A stretch of 64,000 bases of DNA from Hypomesus transpacificus (GCF_021917145.1 NC_061074.1:8836805-8900804); one strand, 5' to 3'. Shown: positions 43,488 to 56,561, numbered from the stretch's first letter. Notes: a model not told the origin generated them from the letters alone. A program made the numbers and translations.

Positions 43488-45056
43488 ATGCCCGTGGAGA
43501 GTGCCGGGGGAGGGGTGGAGCCCAGGTCTGGGGTGGATATCTTCCTCCAGGCCATGCGAGACGGGAAGCTTCAGCTGGCTCGCTTCGTCCTGGCCGCTCT
43601 GGGTGAGACCGTGGTCAACGCTGCCGTCGAAGGACCGGGATCTGAGGGGCGCACGCCTCTGATGTTTGCTGCCGGCCTCCCTCGGCCGTTCAAGCGCGGC
43701 TGCTTCCTGTGGCTGCTGCTGTCCAGGGGGGCGGAGGTGGACCGGAGGGACGGGGCGGGGCGCACCGCCCTCAGCCTGGCCAGCGAGAGCGGGCACCTGG
43801 ACGCCGTCCGTCTGCTGCTGGAGCACGGGGCCGATCCGAGCGCCGCCGACCACCACGGGGCCACGCCCCTTGCCTACGCTGCCCGGCGCCACCACTGCGC
43901 CGTGGTGAAGTTCCTCCTGCGGGAGCTGAAGGCCCGGGGGGAGGAGGTGGGGGAGGAGGAGGAGGCGTGGCTGCTGGGTGAGGAGCAGAGACAAGATGGC
44001 CGCCTTGAGAGAGAGGAGGAGGTGGAGGAGGTGGATTGCCGTGGAGGACAGGACGTGGAGGACCCGTGTGGGGTACAGGGGGAGCCTGAGCAGGGTGCGG
44101 CGGTGGGAGGACTGGGGTGCGGGGGTGACCCTCCTCTGCCCCCTCTCCACATGGACGCAGGTGTTTTGTTCTGTGAGAGCAGCATGGGGGATCTGCTCCT
44201 GATGGATCATGTGATCTGCAACCCGTATGCCCTGGAGGGTGGGGAGGGAGAGGAGGGCAAGGCGAGTGTCGGGGACAGTCACAGACGTTCGTCTTGCCCT
44301 TCCCTGTCTCCTCTCTGCCTCCGGTCGTGGCTGACAGACCGGATCATCCCCAACGCTCCGCTGTGCCAGTCTGGACCCCTGGTCCCGCCCAACAGAACCC
44401 ACCCAGGACCCTACCAGCTGGGGCAGCAGGCAGGAGACTCTACCAGGCCTCGCTTTCTCCCGAGCTGGTTCAGAAGAGGCCAGCCCTGTCCAGCAGACCA
44501 GCACTCGATCCCAGAGACACATCCCACCCCGACCGCCGCCAAACCTTTGGGAGGTTTCTGGAAGTGGATGACCCCCACACGAGTCCTCAGCGCTGCAGGT
44601 TCCGCCCGCGGTTCTCAGTCGCTCGTGATAGAATCGTTGGACCCCCATCAGAGCCTGCTCTTGGAGAACCGAAGAGAACCCTCCCTCCTATCCGTTCTGG
44701 AGGCCCACCTCAGGCCGACCGCGCTGCGGAACCGCTGCTTCCTGGACGAGGGGGGCGTGGGGCGGGGCCAGACGGAGGAGTGCCGGGGTGCTGAGAGGCC
44801 CCTCAGGGCCAAACGCTGCAGCCTGCCCACGGAGGCGCTGGTCGGGAGGAGCGGAGGGGGCAGGGGTGAGGACGGCCCCCCGTCGGCGCCCCCCAGGTGC
44901 CCCCAGGTGCCCCCCAGGTGCCCCCAGGGTCAGTCTGCCGCGGGGTGTAACATGTTCAGGGCCCTGCGACGGCACACCTCCCCAGAGATCAGGGCCCTCC
45001 TGGGGGAGCGCTCCAACACAGACATGGAGGAACTGCTGCTCGACCACGACGAGTGA
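43488..45056 (+). CDS. Ankyrin repeat domain protein 63-like (single exon, 522 aa)
   Basis: The start is taken at the ATG at 43488, just before MPVESAGGG; the frame stays open upstream only through the (GGGA)n tract. Residues about 15-40 (DIFLQAMRDGKLQLARFVL) and the ankyrin block at about 53-150 (GRTPLMFAAGLP, GRTALSLASESGHLDAVRLL, GATPLAYAA) follow the ANKRD63 layout closely. The C-terminus RRHTSPEIRALLGE also matches the ANKRD63 tail motif. The middle is low-complexity and Pro/Arg/Gly-rich. Human ANKRD63 is about 380 aa, also intronless, on 15q15 beside PAK6 and PLCB2. This copy lies beside pak4, so it is probably the ohnologue. The molecular function of the family is poorly known; ankyrin repeats suggest a protein-binding scaffold. 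Confidence 0.85.
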   Translation: MPVESAGGGVEPRSGVDIFLQAMRDGKLQLARFVLAALGETVVNAAVEGPGSEGRTPLMFAAGLPRPFKRGCFLWLLLSRGAEVDRRDGAGRTALSLASESGHLDAVRLLLEHGADPSAADHHGATPLAYAARRHHCAVVKFLLRELKARGEEVGEEEEAWLLGEEQRQDGRLEREEEVEEVDCRGGQDVEDPCGVQGEPEQGAAVGGLGCGGDPPLPPLHMDAGVLFCESSMGDLLLMDHVICNPYALEGGEGEEGKASVGDSHRRSSCPSLSPLCLRSWLTDRIIPNAPLCQSGPLVPPNRTHPGPYQLGQQAGDSTRPRFLPSWFRRGQPCPADQHSIPETHPTPTAAKPLGGFWKWMTPTRVLSAAGSARGSQSLVIESLDPHQSLLLENRREPSLLSVLEAHLRPTALRNRCFLDEGGVGRGQTEECRGAERPLRAKRCSLPTEALVGRSGGGRGEDGPPSAPPRCPQVPPRCPQGQSAAGCNMFRALRRHTSPEIRALLGERSNTDMEELLLDHDE

Positions 45057-46803
45057 GGAGGAGGAGAGGGGGAGGAAGAGGAGGGGAGGAGAAGGAGGAG
45101 GGGAGGAGAAGGAGGGGGGGGGGGAGGAGGGGAGGGGAAGGAGGGGAGGGGAAGGAGGGAGGGTGTTCACCGTGAGGGGTGTTTCTGATTGAGGAAGAGA
45201 GGAGATGGAGGGCTCGAGTGAGGAAGAAAAGAAGTATCTGATGAAGGAGAGGAAGGCTGGACATGGTGATGACATTGAGAGGATGAGGGTGTTTGTGGCA
45301 GGGAGGACGATGACGGAGGGAAAGGATGAGGTCATAATCATGTGGCTGGATGATACCAGGATGATACCTGAGAAGAAGAGAGATAACAGGATGGATGAAC
45401 ACAAACAGGATTTTAAGCCAGAATCGTTTTATCGATCCCTGCTTAGGTTGCTGCCCCCGCAACCCGACCCCCGGATAAGCGGCTGATGACGATGACGACG
45501 TTTTATCGATTTGATCCCATTGATTGTTAACGCCAATGTTATTGTGGGTTTTTCATTGATTATGTTAGTGTTTTCATTCTGGGGTATACACACTATGCTG
45601 TGCACTTTGTAAAACTGTACAATTGTTCAAAACATAGCATCTGTTATGAATAAGGATGAAACTTTGTGGTGCTGTTAAATTAAATACCACTAAGCAAAAC
45701 CATAGATGGACTCAAGTCATTGTGATTCAATACAAATACAGGAAATATTTCTGGTTTCCAACCCAGTAGATCTATTTGTTTACGCAGTTAGATAACTGAC
45801 AATGTTTGTATAGAGCAACAGCACACAAATAAATAACAAATGGTTCTTTTTTCAGCTGTACCTGACTGACCTCTAGTGGTAGAAGTGAACACTGTTTATT
45901 GCTGTATCACAAACAGTGCTGTGGGATTTACAACAGAGTTGTGAGTATGAGGTGATCAATACTACCTGAAGCATCTTTCTAACAGTAAATCACAAACAGA
46001 CAAGCGTGAACAAGACCTAATGCTCCATGATGATGATGACAAGTGAGTCTCTTCATGTCTATTGGCCCCCTTGGCTTGAGTTTACCTAAGGTCATCTAGG
46101 ACACACACAAACACACGTGTGGATGTAAGTTATATATATATACAGTGTGAGTGTGTGTGTGTGTGTGTGTAACCTGTATATATAAAATGTACACACACAT
46201 CATGGCATCATGGCACACACCTGGGTCACATTTCAAAATCAGTGCCATGCATGATTACCAAGCCAGCCGTATAGGTTTGATCAGAGCATGGTGGCTCGCC
46301 TGAAGGGGGCAGCACTGCTTGCTTTGCTCACAAAACCCTAGGGTGGTCAGGTGCTGGACTGACCGAAGACTGGAGAGGGGGAGGGAGAGGAGTGGAGTGG
46401 AGGGAGGGAGAGGAGAAGAGTGGAGGGAGGTCTGATTAAGATCGTACACAACAGGGTTTAAACTAGTGACCATCTCTCCTCAAATCAACTCACAGACAAA
46501 CCCTTTTAGATTCTGAATGAACACCAGCCAGTAAAGGTTCAAGGTCAGAGGTGGAGGTGATTGGACACGAGATAAAGAGGGCATCTTCGCAGGATTGAGA
46601 CGCACCCCAGAACCCTCTCAGCTCCCCCCTACAGAGATCTCAGTTCTGGGTCCCTTTGTCTTGACTCCTCGCTGCGAACGAATCAATCATGGCCGTCCCC
46701 TTCGCTTGTCTAGATATCATTACTCAGCGCTCGGATTGTGATGGAGTGTGAGAATGACACACATGCTCAGGGTCTGGGTAGCCACTGTGCTGAGTCATGA
46801 AGT

Positions 46804-46843
<40 letters not shown>

Positions 46844-48838
46844 GGCTCTGAAAGGGGGGAGAGACGGGTAGGATGGGCGAGGGGGTGGGCGAGGTGTGAC
46901 AGAGGGAGGGAGGGAGGGAGGGAGGGAGGGAGGGAGGGAGGGAGGGAGGGAGGGAGGGAGGGAGGGAGGGAGGGAGGGAGGGAGGGAGGAGGCTGGGCTG
47001 GCAGGGGAGAACAAACATCTTCAACTTTCAGTGCAATTTAATTATTGATAGAAGAGAAGCAGCTCTCGTTCGCTTCACACATAATGCAGAGAGACTGAGG
47101 GAGAGAAAGGAAGGGAGAGAGAGGAGAGAGAGGAGGAGAGAGAGGGAGAGAGAGGGAGGAGAGAGTGGGGGGAGAGGGAGGAGAGAGGGAGGGAGAGGGA
47201 GGAGAGAGAGGGAGGGAGAGGGAGGAGAGAGAGAGAGGGAGAGAGAGGGAGGGAGAAGAGGAGAGAGAGGTAGAGAGAGGGAGGAGAGAGGGAGGGAGAG
47301 GGAGGAGAGAGAGGGAGAGAGAGAGACTGAGGGAGAGAGAGAGACTGAGGGAGAGAGAGGAGAGAGACTGAGGGAGAGAGAGAGAGAGTGAGGGAGGGAG
47401 AGGGAGGAGAGAGAGAGAGGGAGGGAGAGGGAGGAGGAGAGAGACTGAGGGAGAGGGAGTTAGAAAGAATTAGAGGAAATAGAGAGATGGGGAGTTAAGA
47501 GAGAAAGAGAGTAGAAGAAAGAGAGAGGGAGAGAGAAAGTGAGTAAGAGAGAGAAGTTAGAGAAAGAGTAGGTTAAACCAAAAGAGGGAGAGGGATGGAG
47601 TTAGAGAGAAAGAGTGGGAGAGAAGAAGAGAGAGAGAGGAAAAAGAAAGAGGGAAAAAGAAAGATACATAAGTGGGATGAGATGGCCCACACATTTGAAT
47701 GCTTACAACACCTCTTGGTGTGTTTCAGTCTCAGTAGACAGTTATAGATACACGGTAACAGTATTCATGTACGTTGTCTTAACAAGTGACAGAGTGTTTA
47801 AGACCTGGACAGGACATGGCACAACAGCACACGGAGAAACCAGGAAAACGATGGACATGAAGTTCAGTTAACCCAGAAGGTCACACACACACGCGGCAGG
47901 ACATACAGTCCATATGGACAGACGCATTTTGGCGGTAAAACAGGGCTTACTGGCAACGATAACACAGTTAAAACGTCCAAACTTCGAAAACGTCCACTGA
48001 TGACATTAGATCCCCTTCATCATAAAACACTAAGAACCAGATCAGAATCTGTCTGCTCCTAAAATAAAGTGCAGCTGTTCACGTCAGAGAAATAGCATTG
48101 TGTGAAGAAAATTATAACTCATGTATATGCATAGTTTTTCAGGTTTCCAGGAGGAAATCTACGTATATTCGCCTACAAGGTATATAAAAACTGTAAATAT
48201 TATCAACTGACGGGTAGAAGTCTACGGGCGCTGAGATAAACACTATTGGATTTTTAGAGGGTTTGAAAATGGGGACTCACAGAAGTGAAATATGCCAGTT
48301 ATCCGTTTGCCTCCAAGCATTAAACGGTACATTGGATGACATCATCGAATGAGGCACCAACTACCTGACTAGAGGTTTCGGTATTTTTGCTTTTTCTGAC
48401 AGAACACAGCTGTCTCTCCATGCAGATCTCAGTCAGATGGGTTTCATTCCGTTTCTGATCAGAAGTATTGCAGATCGTGCTTTTCTAACAAGGACAGGCT
48501 ACTGCTACTTGGCATATTGCCCCGCATTCAAAAGAACAACTGCCAAAAACAAGTTACGTGGCTACTAGCTTTTACAATTACTACAGATAAAACCTGAATA
48601 TAACAGCAACTGTAGAGATTCCAATGCATTCCTCGGTCCTCACGTCATCCCGAATGAAACGTACCGCTGGCTTGAGTGTGTGTGAAGCTGTAATCTTCCC
48701 CTTTGCTGCGGTATAAGAAGGTGCACTGATGCAGCGCGTGCATGCCCTATGTCCAGGAGTCCTCGAGCGCATCTCGAAACTGTGCGTGCGGGATAAAGGA
48801 TGGGAACTCCTAACCTCGCGCCTGATGAACACACTTAG
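45057..48838. other. Spacer between the ankyrin gene and inafm1
   Basis: No further gene was seen. Contents: GGAGGA-rich start of the ankyrin-gene 3' UTR (45057-45170), a retroposon-like tail at 45440-45500 (CCCCGGATAAGCGG then GATGACG repeats), AATAAA at 45828-45833, (GT)n near 46150, (AC)n at 46807-46840, (GGGA)n at 46903-46990 and a long imperfect GA-rich block at 47085-47660. Confidence 0.6.
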
Positions 48839-49120
48839 TTATAACCTTGAGTTGCACACTGTGCGGTTCGGTGCTGCTATGCCCGTGACATTGTAAGGCG
48901 CATCCGGTGTCCAGAAAAACACATAGTAGATTACAAGGACGAACGCTGATACGGATATGCATAGGAAATACGCAATAGCCATCGCCACTTTAACCCAAAT
49001 CTTGGTGGCAATGTTGGCATGTTTAACCCGCTGGTCGCCAGGATAACTCGGCCTCCTCTGCATGTCTCCGTTCTGCTTCACCCCGGCGCCGGTAGAAGAA
49101 ACTTGTTTGTTCGCCTTCAT
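48839..49120 (-). CDS. inafm1: InaF-motif transmembrane protein, 93 aa
   Basis: A single-exon small gene. The preferred start is the ATG at 49120 (MKANKQVSS), comparable to INAFM proteins; an in-frame ATG at 49189 would add 23 residues. The InaF motif is visible at about 24-72: PSYPGDQ, then KIWVKVAMAIAYFLC and a membrane segment (about 43-70) ending VIYYVFFWTP. Two N-glycosylation sequons (NVT at 77, NRT at 85) follow, which would place the short C-terminus outside. AYFLC is shared with INAFM1, and human INAFM1 is next to CCDC9 on 19q13, as here. The motif is named after Drosophila InaF, which supports the TRP channel in photoreceptors; the vertebrate role is not established. Confidence 0.85.
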   Translation of the reverse strand: MKANKQVSSTGAGVKQNGDMQRRPSYPGDQRVKHANIATKIWVKVAMAIAYFLCISVSAFVLVIYYVFFWTPDAPYNVTGIAAPNRTVCNSRL

Positions 49121-49330
49121 TTTACAATGGGTATGTTCTTGTATTCTTGCGCTGAATGTAGTCTGTTCTTCAGCGTGTCCGGAGACCAAACAGGCAGCCC
49201 TTCCTCTCAGCCCGCCTGCACTGTTGACAACGCAGTTGCTGCTCCTGGGATTGACGTGGGACGATAGGCTTCCGTTATCCCGTGAGGAAGGTCGTTGTCG
49301 TCGGTGCGCGCCGGCCGGATCAAGCTCCTC

Positions 49331-49338
49331 AATATATA
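49331..49338 (-). promoter_or_regulatory. Candidate TATA box of inafm1
   Basis: TATATATT on the minus strand, about 210 bases upstream of the preferred inafm1 start codon, in a CpG-bearing stretch. Confidence 0.35.
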
Positions 49339-49399
49339 CGGATCAATCAGGGCGGAGCGTAAACCAGACTGAACATTGATTGTAGGTATCATGTTGCAG

Positions 49400-52300
49400 A
49401 TCTACAGCTGTCCCCAAATATGCAACGGAGGTGCCACACAGAAATCAGTATTTATTAAGCTAAAATTTCGAGCGTGATCAAGTGGGAATACCGGTAATGT
49501 TACACATTTCTGTCCAAACAGTTGCATTAAAAAAACACTGCATACTAACATACTTGGTCCAGCAGCACAGTTGAATCCGTGCGCAGGTAGAAGCCCCAAA
49601 CCCGAGTGCATCAGCTGCTGGTGCTTGAATAACTGTCTACAAACGCGCACAAGTGCTTCAAAATGTTTAAAATCACTGACGCATTCACTGACAACCAGAC
49701 AAATACATTTATTGGATACCAGAACTCAAAAGCAAAATTAAACCAAGGTGATACATTTGACGTGCATATTAGATAAGATGACAAGTAAATGACACATTTA
49801 CCTTTCTAGGAAGAAAAGCCGTTTAAAAACTTGCTTCGATGACTGAAGTGTTCTTAAAAAGGTGGAGGGTGGCATCTTATAGGGACAATGATTCATTTGG
49901 AAACTACAGTGAAGAATCGTTTTAAATTAAGCTAAATCGGGATATGCCATCCCATTCTGAAGGCAAATTAAAACCAAAAACATCATAAAGCAGTTTTCTG
50001 GTGCAACCGGAAGACAGGTAGCCTAAAGCAGGTTGAACGTAATGCCCGAAGGTCTATAGTCTATACAATCACGCGTCATAAACTGAAATAAAAACAAAGC
50101 AAGTTACAAAGAAATTAACTTTTTCGTACGTCTTCAGACAACCTTGGAATGTTCAGTTGCATTTTAAAAACTGTACATATTGCAGTTCCTCACGTTACCA
50201 TGTATTCATCCACTCACAATTTCATCATTGTTTCTTTTGGAAAATTAAAAATTAAAGCAAAGGTTGATCAGAGTTTAAACATCAACATCTGAGACTATTC
50301 GTTTTTACAACAATTTCATGATGCTGTGAAAAGGCCAACTTAAAAACAAGAAAAATCCCAAAACTCTCGGCGGCTGAGATAAGCGACACCTCGTGTCAGC
50401 CCTTAGTGAAAACGACAGCACGTGAACAGCCACGAGCCCCGTCAGTCACAGATGCGATGCGACAAGACGCTAGACTGACAGCCTTAACCCGCATTAGATG
50501 TTACTAACACCTGCATTCACTTCACAGTCACTGCATCACAATCACATTTCAAAAGAAGATAAAAAAGAAATAGAAAAAAAACGAACGAACAAATACTCCT
50601 GATGTGATAGCATAATTATCAACTGACAACTAAAAACGCTCTTTCCACATTCATATTTACAGTCGTGTCCATGATTAGGTGATAACAGGGGCTCTGTACA
50701 TTGTTAATCTGAACCTCAGTTCAATGACTTTGTTCCATATGAGTGATCAACGGTCAATACAAACTTTATAGACAGATAACCCACACATTATCTATTGATA
50801 GAATGAGAGGGGAGAGAGGGTGTGGCCTAATGAAACACTTTGAGCTGCGATCAAGCTCATGTAAACATTTATTCTAGACGATGTTCCCCTGTACTGTTTC
50901 TCATGCTAAATAATGCCCGCTTCCAGGAACATCACTGCGGGCATTACAACCCATTATCTCCCCGTCAGTCTCCATCCCTGAACTAACAGGAGCAGAAGGA
51001 GGGTGTTTCTGGAAAGCAGTTGTGTTGAGGTGCGGTCACACGGTGGGAACCCAAACCAAGCAGTGACTCATCCCACACTAATATAACAAACACACAAACT
51101 CATCAAAACTCAATTAAAAAATGTGTCAGGACAACATGGTGACACATCACACCATCCTCACTGTCGCTTACCATCATCATCATCATCATCATCATCATCG
51201 CCACTATAACAAGGTAGCAGGTTCGGTTCCACCTGTGTTAGAACCCGGTTCTTTCTCTGTGTGGCAGACTGACTGGAACCTGACAGTGTAGAAGGTACAA
51301 GAGAGAAGAGAGGGAGGGAGAGGAACAGGAGGAGACAGTGTGTGTGTGTGTGTGTATGTGTGTGTGTGTGTGAGGGGGTATGTGTGTGTATGTGAGGGGG
51401 TATGTGTGTGTATGTGTGTGTGTGTTTTAGGGTCCAGGTAGCTACTTGGCTCCTCCTCTTTAGTCTAAGCTGACGGCCTCAATCAAGCTAACTGAGAAAG
51501 AGGTGTGGTATCATCCTCTCCTCCTCTCCTCCTCCAGCCTCTGTAAACCACTAGCAGTGGAAAGTCAGTTTGTCCAGATGAGCTCACGTCTCAGCCTGTC
51601 AACAGAGCAGAGGGGGGGGGGGGGAGGAGGGGGGGAGGAGAAGGGAGTCACTGTGTTGTCTTGTGCGCCTCAGCTGGGAGTACAGGAGGAGGAGGAGGAC
51701 GACGGCTCTTCTCCCGCTGGAACCACACACATGAAAACAACACACACACACACCGTCATTGGTCATTGATCCCCCACTCGATTGATCTGATTGGATGAGA
51801 AGCATGCGCATCACTATGCCGACTGACAAACAGGAGATGACAGAGATGGTGTGAGGGAGGGGTGAGGGAGGGGGCAGATGGCTGTGCTTGGTGCAGTATG
51901 AGGTGTGAAGCCACACACGGTGTCGACACGAGGAGAGGGAGCGTCGCTCGTTAACGGAACGCCTCCTGACAGCCAGCGGACACGGCCGCGAGCCCACTTC
52001 AGAGGGCCTGTTTTTAACGCTGATTAGATTCCCTGACATCTCCGTCTCCCCCCCCCTCCCCTCCACCTATCCGATGTCATCTGTTCCTGGTCACCCCGCA
52101 ACACTGCCTCACCCTGCCACTGCCCCATCTCTTATCTCCACACACACACATCCCTCTTCCTTCTCTCACTCCTCCTCCTAGCACTCAGGAACATCTGTAA
52201 TGAAGATCCATCAGAGCAACAGTCCTTATTGAATCACAGCAGCACTTGTGAGGCTCGCCTTCCATCCTCACCCTCTCCCCACCCTCTCCCCAGCCTCTCC

Positions 52301-53060
52301 CCAGCCGCAACGATTTCCTCATAAAAGCTTTTTAGTCGTTAATTGCGCCCCTGCCTTCATTTCCTGCCCTCCGCCCTGACCTGACAAAGATGGAGGGGAG
52401 AGAGAGAAATACAGAGAAAGAAAAACAGGTAGAGACCAAGACAGAAGGGGAGTCAGCTGGCTGAGCGGTTAGGGAATCGTGCTAGTAATCTGAAGGTTGC
52501 CAGTTCGATTCCTCATAACAAATGAAATTGTGTCCTGGGGCAAGGCACTTCACCCTACTTGCCTCGGGGGAATGTCCCTGTATTACTGTAAATCGCTCTG
52601 GATAAGAGCATCTGCTAAATGACTAAATGTAGAAGACAGAGAGATACAAGAAGAGAGAGATTCATAAAGGAACAGATTTACAGGACGAGACAAAAAAAAA
52701 GAGAGACAAAAAGCCAGAGAGGGAGTGTAATGTGATCCGTCGAGGAGAAGTGTTGAACCTCCCTGTGCCACATCCTGGACACAGTCATTAGCTAGCCTGA
52801 TTAGAAACAGACTCAGACTGAAGAGATGAAGAGAGGAGATGTGGGGAGGTGAGAGGAGTGGAGGGTTGAGGGGAAGAGAAGGAAGGAGAGGAGGAGAGGG
52901 TAGAAGATGACAGGAGAAGTTAGGGGAGGACAGGAGGGGAGGTTAGAGGAGAGGGGGAGATGAGAGGAGATTAATGACCATCTGTCAGCTAAGAGACATT
53001 AGGAGATGGGTGACGTGCAAGATGAGATCAGTCCTCAACAAGGAGGGGGGAAACAACCCT
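49400..53060. other. Spacer between inafm1 and ccdc9
   Basis: No coding exon was recognised. AT-rich sequence at 49400-50900, (CAT)n at 51174-51200, GT-rich at 51340-51425, a G-run near 51611 and a full-length SINE at 52450-52631. Confidence 0.55.
52450..52631 (+). mobile_element. Full-length tRNA-derived SINE
   Basis: It has a tRNA-like head with an A-box region (TGGCTGAGCGGTTAGG, about 52458-52473) and B-box GTTCGATTCC (52503-52512), a body GGGCAAGGCACTTCACCC and the tail CTCTGGATAAGAGCATCTGC then TAAATGACTAAATG. Tail fragments of the same family occur at 21769 and 36498. This layout is typical of teleost SINEs. Confidence 0.85.
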
Positions 53061-53063
53061 TCT

Positions 53064-53535
53064 CTCTCCATCATGCTGATCTCTCCTCTCTGATCTCTCC
53101 ATCATGCTGATCTCTCCTCTCTGATCTCTCCTCTCTGATCTCTCCATCATGCTGATCTCTCCTCTCTGATCTCTCCATCATGCTGATCTCTCCTCTCTGA
53201 TCTCTCCATCATGCTGATCTCTCCTCTCTGATCTCTCCTCTCTGATCTCTCCATCATGCTGATCTCTCCTCTCTGATCTCTCCATCATGCTGATATCTCC
53301 TCTCTGATCTCTCCATCATGCTGATCTCTCCTCTCTGATCTCTCCTCTCTGATCTCTCCATCATGCTGATCTCTCCTCTCTGATCTCTCCATCATGCTGA
53401 TCTCTCCATCATGCTGATCTCTCCTCTCTGATCTCTCCTCTCTGATCTCTCCTCTCTGATCTCTCCATCATGCTGATCTCTCCTCTCTGATCTCTCCTCT
53501 CTGATCTCTCCTCTCTGATCTCTCCCAGTCTCTGA
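53064..53535. repeat. Minisatellite of CTCTCCATCATGCTGAT and CTCTCCTCTCTGAT units
   Basis: Alternating 17- and 14-base units form 31-bp and longer higher-order repeats over 470 bp, downstream of ccdc9. Confidence 0.9.
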
Positions 53536-54028
53536 TCTCTCCATTATGCTGAACACAGTCAGCCAGTCAGTCACATTATGCTGTGTGTGTGTGTGTGTGA
53601 GGGAAGGAGGAGGGCAGGTGGTTAGTGCGTCATTCATTCCACAGAAGAAGACAACAGGAAGGAGGGGCATCACATAGCAAGGGAGTGATTGACAGGTCAG
53701 CTGTGTCATGCCACCGAGGGGAAGTGACATCATGGGAGCAGCGTTCCCTGGGAGGAGGGGGGCGAGGGAGGGACATCATGACTCGAAGAGACGGAGAGAG
53801 GGAGGGTGTGAACGCCACAGAGCGACAGCGAAAACCAAGAACGAGGGATGAACCACACAGAGAGGAGAGGGGGGAGAGAGACAGAGGGGGGGAGAGAGGA
53901 GAGGGAGAGAGAGGAGAGGGAGAGAGACAGAGGAGGAGAGAGAGGAGAGGGAGAGAGACAGAGGAGGAGAGACAGAGGGGGGAGAGAGACAGAGGGAGAG
54001 AGAGGAGAGGGAGTGAGGAGGGGTGTGG

Positions 54029-56419
54029 TTAGAGCCCAGTGGGAGGAGTCAGGGGCTCCTTACAGAAAGCCACTGTCTCAAAGTCAGTGATGTGGACCGC
54101 ACCTGAGGACGGCAGCTCAGACGGGCACTCGCTCTCCGCCTGCGGCCCGGAGGGGGCGGGCTCTGGCACCGGGTCACCACCGGTTACCTGGGCCGGTGCC
54201 TGTGGGGTCTGGTCCGTTTCCAGCTCAGCTGCTGGGGGAGGTGCCTCCGCAGAGGGAGGTGCCTCCGCAGGGGGAGGGGCCTCCGCAGGGGGAGGGGCCT
54301 CCGCAGGGGGAGGGGCCTCCGCAGGGGGAGGGGCCTCCGCAGGGGGAGTGGTCTCTGCAGGGGGAGGGGCCTCCACTGAGTCTGCGAGAGAAGAAAACCA
54401 CATTTCAGAATTGACGTTTCCTCAAACACCCAGTTACATCCCAAGCTGTGAAGAGAGCTAGTGTGACGCAGTTACCCTGAGGTGGGAGGCCTGGGGCTGG
54501 GCTGGGGCTGGCAGGGGGAGAGGACGAGGGGGCCTCTGTTTCAGGGGCTTGGGGGGGGCTGGAGGCAGGCTGTGTTGGGGCTGATGTCTTCAGGGCAGGG
54601 GTGTCCTCTGGTGCCGGTTCAGAAACTACCACTGAGGGGGGGGGGAGGGGGGGTAGGAAAGAGGATGTTTTACTCAAAGCAACCAAACAAAAATTGAGTT
54701 TTTAGTGTTCATCTATAAACAGCAACCAACCTCTCTGTACGTCGGCCTTCTCTACTGACGATGCCTGCTTCTCCAGGGGCTCGGCCTGGGGGGGGCTGCT
54801 CTGGGCCTGGGGGGGGCTGCTCTGGGCCTGGGGGGGGCTGCTCTGGGCCTGGGGAGGTCTGCTCTGGACCTGGGGGGGGCTGCTCTCCGCACTGGGGGGC
54901 TTCAGAGGGCTCTCTCCTAGGCTACTGCGTGGTGACACCATCTCCATCTCCTCCCCCCAGTCAGACACAGGCTGGTGGCCCTCCAGGGGGGTGAAGGGAC
55001 TGAGGGGCTTGGCCCCCTCCGGGGAGTCCTGTGCTGCTTGCGGGGGGGGGGATGTGCACCTTGGGCCGGGGGGTGCGCTGCTGTCTGGGGCTGGCTGCCG
55101 AGGAGGGGGAGGAGGGGGGGGGGGGGGGGGGAGGAGGAGGGAGGGGGGGGGGAGGGGAGGTAGGGGACTTGGCGGTCTGGGTTTTTTTCCTTGTCGTTTT
55201 CTCCTTCTGGGACTCTCTGTCTTTCCTGCCCTCCTCCTCAGAGTCGTCATCCCCTGAGATCTCCTCCTCCTCGTCCTCCCCGTCGCTGGCGTCCTCCCAC
55301 TCGTCCTCGTCCTCCTCTCCTGCTCCACTCTTCTCCCCCACCTGTGGGATCAACACATTCATCTTTTCAAAGTGGATCTGAAGGCATTCAGGATGAGCTG
55401 CCGGCCGGGCCGAGTCCTGGGGAGAGGAGAGGCTATTCTGCCAGCGTACCTTCTGGGACGTGGAGCCTCTGGTCTTCTTTCCCACCTTCGTCCTCTCCTC
55501 TCTTTTGGGCTTGTCGCTCTTCTCTTTCTCCTCGTCCTCCCTCTCTCCCTCCCAGCGGTTGTCATGCATGCTGGAACAGAGAAGCCGCCATAAACGTTAA
55601 CCTCTGCAGGTCACACATGTTCACACCAAGGAGAATTGTAAAGGAGGTCAAACAAGGTCAAGTGGGAGGGCCAGTAGATCTTCTCCTCCAATGAGAGCCA
55701 GAGGAGAGGAAAAGGTGGGTCAGGACGTACCTGTAACTCTTGCTCTGACCCCGCCCCCGGGCACGCTCCCCACGCCCACCCTCCCGGCCACGCCCCTGAC
55801 CCAGGAAGTCTCCAAATGTGGGCGCCTTGGGGGGGCGTTTACTGTCATCTGAGGAACGAGAGAGACATCACAGATTTAGGGAGAGGGGAGGAGAGGGATG
55901 ATAGGGGAGGTGGGGGAGGGTGGGGGACGCAGCAATATCAACACAGTCTTGTTCAAAGTGTCAAAGACAAACCAAAGCAAACACACAACTACAGCAGGTG
56001 GCATCAGTGCTCCCAGGAAGCTTTGATGTGTGAGGTCACCTGCATGTACGACACACACAGCCAGTCTAGTTACACAGCCAGCGTCACTGCTACAAACCAG
56101 CACACACAATGGGACTGACCATGTTGACACACAACCAGGTTATTTTTTCAATAACACACACACAATCCCATGCTTGAGGCTAACCTGCAGCCTCCTGGAG
56201 GCTCAGAACAGGAGCTATGCCCCCTCGCTGAAGGGGAGGACACACACACACACAGAGACACACACACACAGAGAGACACATGCACACACACACACAGAGA
56301 CAGAGACACACACACACACACACACAGAGACACACACACACACAGAGACACATGCACACACACACACACACACAGAGACACATGCACACACACACACACA
56401 CACACACACAGAGACACAT

Positions 56420-56461
<42 letters not shown>

Positions 56462-56561
56462 ACACATGCACACACACACACACACAGAGACACATGCACA
56501 CACAGAGAGACACATGCACACACACACAAACACAGAGACACATGCACACACAGAGACACAT

